DNA of 64,000 nucleotides from a bacterium (lineage in GTDB: Bacteria > Patescibacteriota > Gracilibacteria > Absconditabacterales > Absconditicoccaceae): the NCBI GenBank assembly GCA_020627925.1, contig JAHDFY010000005.1, positions 61,608 to 125,607 on the forward strand, read 5' to 3'. Numbering within the stretch: the first letter of the stretch is position 1; each line of letters begins with the position of its first letter. The notes beneath the pieces were generated by a model. That model did not search any database. It was not told the DNA's origin and was given only the letters and a program-made list of their open reading frames with translations. Shown here one piece after another: positions 1 through 9,100 of the stretch. The translations under genes were made by a program, and so were the position numbers.

Positions 1-158
1 TGAGCGGATTTATCTGACATATCGACCGCAGTGTTCCTTTTTTGTACACTTTCAAGAAACTTGAGTGTTTTTGCTATTTTTTGTTCCCAAATCGCTTGGT
101 CACTTTGTTGTTTGGTTGCTTCTTTTGTTTCGTGTCAACGAATTGCGTCGATTGTCAT
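1..158 (-). CDS. Unknown protein, N-terminal part only
   Basis: The reading frame starts with ATG at 158 and runs off the left edge of the window. About 52 residues are visible and one of them is an in-frame UGA (Arg-UGA-His), read as Gly. The visible part is hydrophilic, rich in Lys, Gln and Glu, and looks like an amphipathic helix. No signal peptide or family motif is visible. It lies 33 bp downstream of the S-layer-like gene on the same strand, so the two may be cotranscribed. The start is plausible but has no strong Shine-Dalgarno sequence. Confidence 0.5.
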
Positions 159-191
159 GAGTATGCAAAGATGGGATAAAAGGAGAGTGTG

Positions 192-3100
192 TTAGTAGTC
201 AGCATCAAATAAATCCTTGATGTATTGGTCGTATTTGTCATCGCTTACTTGATAGAAGAAGTTGTCCGCCGAACTAGTATCGTAGTTGTAGTTATACATT
301 TCTCCTTTCATTGCTGATTGAAGTATTCCCATGAGTGTTTCAGGATCCAAACCAACTTTATACATTCTGTTAGGTGACATTTCGTTGAGCTTAAAGATAA
401 TTCTATTGATGACATATCTTCTTTCTCTAATACTTAGCACTTGCAATTTGTCATACAAGGCACTCAAGAAGTGATCATTAAATCACATCACCACTTGACT
501 ATTACCTCTGAGTGCATGTGCAACCGTATAGGCAAGTTCTTCTCTTGTTACACATTGTACACCATTTGCCAAAAGCGGTTTGAGTACATTAGTATCTTCG
601 TTTGCAAGACGATAGAGTCTAAACATTATTTCTTTCATTTCTTGGTGAGTAATAGGTTTGTTGGGATACATGTATTTCTTTCCATTTTTTACCTCTATGT
701 GATTCCCATCAATGATTCCTTTTCTGTATCATCGATTGATAAAGTTGGTAATGTGAGGGTTAAAATTAGCATCTTCAAAAGGCGTATCTTCGTACATTCT
801 TGTGTATACATCTTGATCTCCTCTCATGTGCATTACTTTTGCCGCCACAATAACTCCTTCAACATATGAAGTACATTTTTTGGGTGAGAACAATCTTGCA
901 TGTTTGTAATTGTATCCATTCATTAATCCCATTCTTGTCACCGTCATGATATGCATATACCACTGATGACCAGGAAGAATATCTCTATAAATGAAATCTG
1001 TATTAATCCAGTTAATGATCATTTTGTATCTGTCAATCAGTGATTTCATCGAAAGCAGCGGGTTGATTACATAACCATCAAACTGTGTCAACTCATCAAT
1101 AATTAATGTTGATGCACTTTGGTTGTTGTTGAGCGGATTAGGATCGTCGACCAAAGAAGTAATTTGAGCATTGTTGGTCAAGTCAGAAGAGCCAAAGATC
1201 GTACGAACCTTTCACGATACTTCTACCTTTCCTGTTTTTCCTGATGGAATGTCACCAACAGAAAAAAGCATTCTATCATAAGTAATGGTTGGTGTTGCAC
1301 CAGTCGTTGCTCCTGAGGTAACGATACCAGACATAGTAAATAGCATGTCTGATTCCAAATCTTCCAATAGCTCTGAATAAATGTATTCGACAACAGCTCC
1401 TGTTGCTGTATCAGGACCATTATTTTTGTAAATAAGTTCAAATACAATTCTTTTTCCTCTTACGACAGATCATGATGCAGCTGTGTGACTTTGTATTTTG
1501 AGGTCTGCTAATTTTCCAGGAAATGTAAGTGCTTGCGCAGTACATGTTTGCCCATTGAGAATGGTTTGTTGTCCACAGACACATCCATCAAAATCATTAC
1601 AAACATCGCCTACATCCAGAATAGGTTGTACGCCATCAGTACATGCATTAGAACCTGTTCCGTTGATAACACATGTTTGTGGCCCTGAATCGTCACAATC
1701 TCCGTTGAGACATTGTGCAGCACAAGAAGCATCATTTCCTCAATTGATTCCATCACAATTCCATACCCAGTATCCAGCATTATTACTGACTACTCCAGGT
1801 GTTCATCCATCACAGAGTAGTGTCGGCTTGTTTGATACCGCAACCGAGTAAGAAGTACAATCACCATCTTCAATTTGATTGATGGTACATGAATCATCAG
1901 TTCCAGAAAAAACATTTTGACAGGTGTATGTCCATACATTACCTATCGGATCCGCAAGAAGAGGTGCAGATGGCGTTCCTTGCGTACATTGCAGATAGTT
2001 GGTTACATCGGAATAATAGAATGTCTGATTGTTGGTAATAGGATTACACAAACCATTGACTGGAGCAGATGGTTCATAAGCAATACAATCACTATCCAAA
2101 AGACCATTGTTGATTCCCCCCGGACAAGTCCATGTCCATTCTGTATCATATTGAGGGTCTGTAGAGTTGACTGCTTGGAAGTTTGTTGCTAATCCTTGTA
2201 CACATAGATCGGGACTATTGCTTGTAAGACTTGCATAGGTTGCTTGGTGAGCAATGCCACAAGATGCTTTGACAGCACCCACTCTACATTCTGTCGAGAC
2301 ATTTGATGATGGTCACGTACAATCCCATACCCATTCATGATCATAAAATGGACTAAGAGAGGTTTGAATACCAAAATTGGCAGGCTGACCGTTGTCACAT
2401 AAATTTGAGTCACTGGCCGTAAGATAGGCTGATCATGTGTTGGCTGCAGTTCCACATGTAGCACCTTCGGCGTTGGCAGAACATAATTGATCAGTACTTC
2501 CATCGGTGGTAGAGCCACGACATTTCCAACTCCAAATAAATGGATACTGGGGATCTTGCGATACTCATGTAGTTACATCAAAAACGACTCCATTATCACA
2601 TAGTGTTTGGTCTCATGTATTAAAATCCCAAATACTAGTCCCATCAGCACTACCACAAATACCATAGGATGTTGCAGTACAGAGAGTATCATTATAATAA
2701 CCACCTTCACAAGTCCATGTCCAATCTTGATTATCTCCACCGCCTATATTGACTGCCTGAAGAGCAGGTACTGAAGTCGCTGCACCAGGATGAGCAGGAT
2801 CAACATTACAATAGGTATTATCTATTTGTGTTCCATTAGTCACTGGAGTAACATTATTATTGTAGGGGTCAGGGATTGTTTCACAAATAGCATTAGGTGA
2901 TTGTTTGATGTCAGCATAACAAACTGATGTTGGTGGGTTGTTTGGATCTGCAAGCGTGTCTCCACAAGTCCAATAATGCAATCCATCCGCACCAGAAATA
3001 TAATATGATCATTGTATGTAGGTATCTCCTAATCCACAAAAATTATTTAATGTAGAAGCATTAGAACTAATAATTTGTTGTAGTTCTCCACTATAAAACC

Positions 3101-4058
3101 CACCGAACGGATAGAATGTAGAACGTTTATCATATTGACCACAATATTCTCCGGGTACTCCTGGATTTGGTGGAGCGGTCACCGTTGTTGCACAGTTCGC
3201 TTGAATCAATGTTTCTTCGTATGATACAGTAACTGCTGGATTTTGGGATCTACTATTACACGCCCATGAGATAGTCGATCATGCACTTGCTCACAAAATA
3301 TCGCTTTTCAGGTTATTGACAACAGTACTATTGGGATTTTCTGAATCAGCAAAGGTTCCATTATATTCCAAAAGACTTCCATTATCACAAAAATCAGCAT
3401 GGTCATATCAACTAAAACCAGAAACGTCATTGTAACTACCTACTGCGTTTCCACATTGCGGATTGGAGGTATAGTTGAACGTATAACAATATTGTACATT
3501 ATTAGTTGTCGCGTTATAACATGCCCATGCTCCTGCATACCTTTTTTGGTTAGATGCAACATCATCAGAAGAAAAAAGAAGAGCACGTTCTGTATTTGTT
3601 AAATTAACAGGCTCATCGACATGGACAGAAGCAACAGCAGGAAAGTCAAAAATAGAATTAGGAATGCTACCCAACGTGATAGGAACAATAAATGATCATG
3701 GATTAGCAATATCAATATCTGGGTGTGTTGATGAAGTGGCACGACGAGTATTAATAGCATAGATATCTCCATTAACACATAAATCAGAAGCACTATAGGC
3801 TGGCGGAAAAAGTCCTAATGTATCATGATTATAAAATGACGCAGCAATATTAACATCTCCAATATCGTTATTGCTACTATCACGAACTTCAGCAATTTTA
3901 TGATTAAATTGGAATCCTATTCCCACTCCCATATCACCACATGTTTGTGCATAAACAGGAAAAAACATTCACAGTCCACCAACGACCAATGATGCAAAGA
4001 TTCCTCTTTGGATAGTCTGACCAAAATGTTGTAATATTGTTGTTGTACTCTTTGTCAT
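192..4058 (-). CDS. Large secreted cysteine-rich surface protein with DUF11-like and SLH domains
   Basis: With UGA read as Gly this is one frame of 1288 residues with about a dozen UGA codons. Residues 1-38 form a signal peptide ending near VYA/QT. Residues 60-850 hold repeated units of about 50-110 residues built around W-x-W-x-C followed by a Gly-rich turn and another Cys, for example WTWTCEGG, WSWKCRG, WVWDCTG, WTWTCPGG and WVWNCDG. Residues 853-985 resemble a DUF11 beta-sandwich (YKNNGPDTATG). Residues 1005-1195 contain two SLH-like modules (YRDILPGHQWY...GLMNGY; GYRKGIIDG...ITHQEM), followed by a helical tail. SLH domains normally bind secondary cell-wall polymers, so this is probably an S-layer or adhesin protein on the cell surface. 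ATG at 4058 is the only start that supplies the signal peptide. Domain calls are by eye. Confidence 0.85.
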
Positions 4059-4390
4059 GGTGATAACACCTAGGTATAAAATTTCGTTCTACTGACAATT
4101 GTACACGTCATTGTTGCTCTTTCCAAAAAAACAAAGCGACTGCTTGCACGTTCTTGTTGACTATATTGCGAATTTTGTATCTTATATGCGTGTTTTTTCT
4201 GATTTATGTTTTGACTATATATTTTTAGAAAAAAATCTGCCATATTTGTTGGTGGATGAATTAGTTTGATAGTATTGTATTACTTTTGGTGTTGCGTATA
4301 GAAATGGTCTTCGTATTGTGGCATCGTAAAATAAAAGCAAATAAACAAAAATGTTGTTTTGCTATTTCCGAACAATCAAAAAAAATTAGG
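4059..4390. other. Divergent intergenic region with possible promoters
   Basis: This 332-bp AT-rich stretch separates the minus-strand surface protein gene from the plus-strand foreign cassette. No open frame of note was found. A TTGACT at 4157-4162 lies 17 bp before TCTTAT at 4180-4185, and a second TTGACT is at 4211-4216. Both are weak promoter candidates for the plus-strand cassette. The boundary between code-25 and UGA-free sequence lies inside this region. No direct repeat or integration site was recognised. Confidence 0.4.
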
Positions 4391-5407
4391 ATGAAAACAT
4401 GCAAAAGTTTATCGTGCTTGTTGATCTCATTGATGCCGTTTTTTTGTCATGCGCAATTGACCATGAAAAACGATACGGTGACAGTAGCAGCAAATACGAT
4501 CTGCACCATTCAAACACATGCAACGAACTACGCAAATATCGTTACCGGATCAGTGACTATGTCATGGAATCCAACGATACTGCAATGGTTAGGTTGCGTA
4601 CCCAATGATTCTGTACTGACAAATCATGTCTTCTCTGTTGATAGTAGCATTACTACTCAAGGAGAAGTGCGTATGTTCTGGATCGATACTCTCGGTCAAG
4701 GACACACAATCAATGACTCTCTTGCTTTATTGATGCAAACATTTCGTGCAATAAATGAAGGAGCAATTATCATTGAATCAGCCTATACGGCCAATGAACA
4801 AAAAGATTCATTACCCACACAACTTGCTCAAGGATTAGTGAAAATACCAATAAATTTGTTTTCACTTAACCCAATAAATGTGCAAATCAACTGTCGTAAT
4901 GAAAAACTATTCGTTCAATGGAGTGTATTGGATCAAGAAAACATCACCTTTTTTGATGTACAAGAATCACGTACTGGAGTTGTATGGGAAACCATAGACA
5001 AATCACTACCACACAACACAAGAGACAACAATGGAACATTCCATTATCTCTTTGTAACGGTTGCCCCACAAGCAAGACGTTATTATCGCATTGTTGCTCA
5101 TACAACACAAGAACTACTTATCAGTCCTATTGTGTCGCAATATTGCAATGATAAAACAAATCTATTTCCTCACATATTTCCCAACCCAACGACTAATAGA
5201 CTAATGATTGCGACCCCGACATCAGAAGTAGTAACGATGCAACTTTTTGATCATCTAGGTCGAATGGTCATGACAAAACAGTGGCAAAACACTCATCACG
5301 GAGATGTGAAAACCATGGATATTGACCTCCCAGGAGGGAACTACCATGCTCACATTATCTGTGATGAAACAACTTCAACACAATTACTCACTATAATAAA
5401 AGACTAA
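4391..5407 (+). CDS. Secreted protein with cohesin-like domain and T9SS type A sorting signal
   Basis: The protein has 338 residues and no UGA codon. Residues 1-21 are a signal peptide ending CHAQ. Residues 25-155 look like a cohesin-type beta-sandwich (VTMSWNPTILQW, then GEVRMFWIDT). Residues 165-255 look like the fibronectin-like module common in Bacteroidota (LFVQWSVLDQENITFFDVQES, YYRIVAH). Residues 260-338 match a type IX secretion C-terminal sorting domain (FPNPTTNRLMI, LFDHLGRMV, LPGGNYHAHI). Such cargo is normally exported across an outer membrane that candidate-phyla-radiation cells are thought to lack. Start ATG 4391 follows an A-rich leader without a Shine-Dalgarno sequence, as is usual in Bacteroidota. 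It heads a tandem set with the next two genes. Transfer from Bacteroidota is inferred. Confidence 0.85.
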   Translation: MKTCKSLSCLLISLMPFFCHAQLTMKNDTVTVAANTICTIQTHATNYANIVTGSVTMSWNPTILQWLGCVPNDSVLTNHVFSVDSSITTQGEVRMFWIDTLGQGHTINDSLALLMQTFRAINEGAIIIESAYTANEQKDSLPTQLAQGLVKIPINLFSLNPINVQINCRNEKLFVQWSVLDQENITFFDVQESRTGVVWETIDKSLPHNTRDNNGTFHYLFVTVAPQARRYYRIVAHTTQELLISPIVSQYCNDKTNLFPHIFPNPTTNRLMIATPTSEVVTMQLFDHLGRMVMTKQWQNTHHGDVKTMDIDLPGGNYHAHIICDETTSTQLLTIIKD

Positions 5408-5421
5408 AAATAATACAAAAA

Positions 5422-6135
5422 ATGAAAAACAAAAAAAGAATGCTATCATGTTTTTTGTGTGTCTCATTGAGTATGGCTTGGGTAGCAAGTGTTGCCCAAA
5501 CGATCCGATGGGAAAAAAACTACCATCCAAAAAACGATGACACAGAAATACCCTATGCACAGCAAAACGCTCATTGCAAAAGAGAACTATACACGCAAGA
5601 TCAACAGTACTTTTTGGTGCAGCAGGTTGATGAGCCATGTCGATATACTATGGAGCTTTTGGTGCAATTGCCTCCAGATACGCACGCTTCATCAGTATTT
5701 GCTATACCATTCAATCTGACTGTACAACTATGGGAAAATAATACCCTTGTTGCACAAGAAGTAGTTGCTAATAATCGTGTGCTATTTCTCGACATGGAAG
5801 GAAACAAAACGTATACACTAAGACTAACAGGACCTGTCCCTTTGTACATCAATCATGATCAGGCAGCTTTTTGGTATGCAGCTCACCAAAACGTATCTTG
5901 GTGGAGAAAGCGAAGTGCCGATTGCAATGCTGATGGATCGATTACTGGAGACGATGCAAAGCTGTTGCTCAATACTCGTGCTGGTAATGTTCCTATGATT
6001 ACCAATCATTACGAACTACTGAACAGTACGACGACATTAACTAATCCTTTGGCTTCATATTCCTTTGATGTCTTGCTTGATAATGATAAGCAGCTCACAG
6101 GCTATGTCTTACGCAAAGGACAATGTGATTATTAA
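5422..6135 (+). CDS. Secreted protein with dockerin-like segment
   Basis: The protein has 237 residues and no UGA codon. Residues 1-25 form a signal peptide ending SVAQ. Residues 30-160 appear to be a beta-rich domain of unknown family. Residues 166-190 read ADCNADGSITGDDAKLLL, which resembles one half of a type I dockerin or EF-hand calcium loop (D-x-N-x-D-G-x-I-x-x-x-D). It starts 14 bp after the cohesin-like T9SS cargo, behind an A-rich leader without a Shine-Dalgarno sequence. The neighbour relationship suggests a cohesin-dockerin pair that holds the two proteins together outside the cell, but a single loop is weak evidence. An alternative is a plain T9SS-associated surface protein. Confidence 0.6.
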   Translation: MKNKKRMLSCFLCVSLSMAWVASVAQTIRWEKNYHPKNDDTEIPYAQQNAHCKRELYTQDQQYFLVQQVDEPCRYTMELLVQLPPDTHASSVFAIPFNLTVQLWENNTLVAQEVVANNRVLFLDMEGNKTYTLRLTGPVPLYINHDQAAFWYAAHQNVSWWRKRSADCNADGSITGDDAKLLLNTRAGNVPMITNHYELLNSTTTLTNPLASYSFDVLLDNDKQLTGYVLRKGQCDY

Positions 6136-6162
6136 ACCAACCAAAAACAAAAAAAGAAAAAA

Positions 6163-9100
6163 ATGAGAACATTACATGTTTTGCTACTTTTGTGTAGCAT
6201 GATTTCTGTGCTTACAGCCCAAACCTTTACTGTAAGTACCTCTGTCGATCCAACCAATACCTTGAGTACATTATCAGGGAAAACCTATATTGTTTCTATT
6301 CCTTTTTCGGGAGGAAGCAATGCTGGTTCTCCTGCAACAATGGCTAGTATTGAAGGAACGGCAACAGGTATTACCATTACTTCTAGCACACCAGGGAATA
6401 CTGTTTCGCCACCAACAACGACCTACAAATGTGATGGTCGTTTACAATTATATCGACGCGATGGTTCTTCCACTATATTGGTGCAGACGATGACCTATCC
6501 TTGTAATGTTACAAATTGGTCATACACAATTCCTGCATCACAATTACATAATACAGGAACCAAAGAATATTTTGCTATTCTGTATCCTCATGGAATAAGT
6601 TGTGCACCGCCCACACAGCAATGTGTTGGTAACGATGGAATTAACCCAACAGTATGGCAACAAGGAGTCAATGGCAATGGTCATTACATGGGAACGTGGA
6701 ATATTACAGCTACATTGCCTACAACACCACCTGCCAATGATGATCCTTGTACTGCACAAAATCTTTCATTGGGAGCGACATGTGCGTGGAATACTTACCA
6801 CAACTATAGCGCCACCAATGCAAGTGTTGCTTCTCCAGGATGTGCAAACTACCAAGGAGAAGATGTATGGTTTAGTACTACGGTGCCATCAAATGGAGCG
6901 TATATTGTCAAACTACACAGTACGACATCAGGCCTCAACAATGGTGGTGCCGCAGCATATGCAGGATCATGCACTAGTATGACAATGCTAGAATGTGATG
7001 ACAACAGTGGTTATGGATCAATGCCTCGATTAGAGCCAGTCAATATGTCACCAGGATCAACATCTTTGATTCGATTCTGGGACAAACATGGTGATGATCA
7101 GGGGACATTTGATATCTGTTTGCAAGAGATGAAAACAACAGTAGCCACACCCAATAATGCATGGGTTCCTGGTCATACTACAACGGTCTACTTGACCAAA
7201 AACTTTACCATGGCAGCTGCAACGCTCAAGCTTTACAAAGCAGGTGCTTTTGTGCAAACCCTACAGACGGGTATTACAACAGGAAGCACACATTTTACGG
7301 TACCTAGTGGCCTTGCAGCTGGTGCTGATTATCACTTACGTATTGAACATGAACACAGTGCTGCAGTCTATGGTATAAGCGGTTTGTTTACCGTAGCCGG
7401 TGCCGGTGGGCCATGTATTTTTACTAGTCCATTAGCCACGGATCCTGAATATCAAGCATTTTGCGATTTGGCAAACTGGGGTATTATTCAATATCGTAGC
7501 AATGGTTATCCCAATGATGTTATGCCTCGTGAAGATGCTGCATACGTATTGGTTACATCATGGGAAAATGGAACGGCAAGCCCAGCTCGTGATTATCCGA
7601 TCTGGTCTATGGATTTACAATCACACAATGTAGAAACATTTAACGTCTTGCGTTCGTTGACCTACAATGATGATGAAGCAGTAGTCAAAACACAAATTAA
7701 CTATCAACCTGGTGAACAAACACAATTGCGCTATTGGATCAAAATGCTATGGGAAACGTTCAATCTTCCTCGTTATTCTACACCAACAAGTGCTGGTCCA
7801 GCACCAGTATTTACTCTCTCTACAGGAGGGAGTGTGACACAGGGAGATTTTATGTATTCATATTTGCTGCCAGCATACGAATTGGGTATTCTAAGTACAG
7901 CAAACAATCTTGATCAAGGAACAACTCGGCGAACAGGGTTGTATCAGTTGTGGCAAGTGCTCAACAACCTCAATCAATCAGGTGGCTGGAGCATTCCAAC
8001 GCCAAGTGGTACACAAATACGTACGCGACCAACAGCGAGTGATGTACTCAATCCATCCTACTACAAAAAACCGATCAACGCTGATTTGTATAATATTATC
8101 CAACCCAAAGACTTGTCTGACGGGATATTTGGTCAATATTTCAAATCAGGAATGAGTTTGAGCGGCGATGGTGGTATGGGCGCGAGTGTCAATGCATCAT
8201 ATAGCGGATTGTGGTCTCATCTTCCTGAAGCATTTCGTGCCAACAATGGAATGGGAGATAATCCCAATTGGACCTTAGATGTACATGATTATTTTCTCTA
8301 TGTACCGGGTAGTCAGAAATCGACAAACCCATCGTACGAACATCAAACTTCTTATAGAGAAAAGGATTATTTTGTTCATCTGAATGCGACAGGAGTAGGA
8401 GAAGTTTGGGAAGCAGATATGAGTGGCGGTACCATGAAACAAGTACACCATGGGCCAAAAACAAAAAACGTAACGATAATGGTCAATACGCCAACACTCA
8501 AACAATTGCTTGTGCAATACAAAGGAGGTGGATCTGCTATTTATCGTTCTTATTACAAAAATGAATATGGGTATGATGTCTACATGTTGGGCATGATCAC
8601 CAATAATTACAATCAAACAACCAAATTATACTACGAACAGGGTCAGACTATTACACTTCCCGATGGTTCGCCAGAAACTGCCTATCGACTCAAATATATT
8701 GAGCCTGCAGGCGGTGGGTCTCATCGTCGATTTGAATGTCATTATGATCCAAGTGCAACGAATGACAAACTGGTTGATATTGTGGATAACAGTGATGGAA
8801 GTGGAAAAGAACGTCATTTCCAGTTTAGCTATACAGGCGAAAACATCACAGCTATCACAGACGCAGAAAGCAATCAGTGGACCTATTCCTATCATACAGG
8901 AAGTCATGCGAACCACTTGCATTATATTACATGGCCCGAACAGAATGTAACGACACTGCATATGACCAATCATTATGTGACCAGCATAACAACGCCCAGC
9001 AATGGGACTATCGTCATTAATCCTTCCTTGGATTATCAGGCAGGTACGTACACCAAGCAGATGGATGTCTATGATGGAAACAACACCTTGGTTTCTTCTT

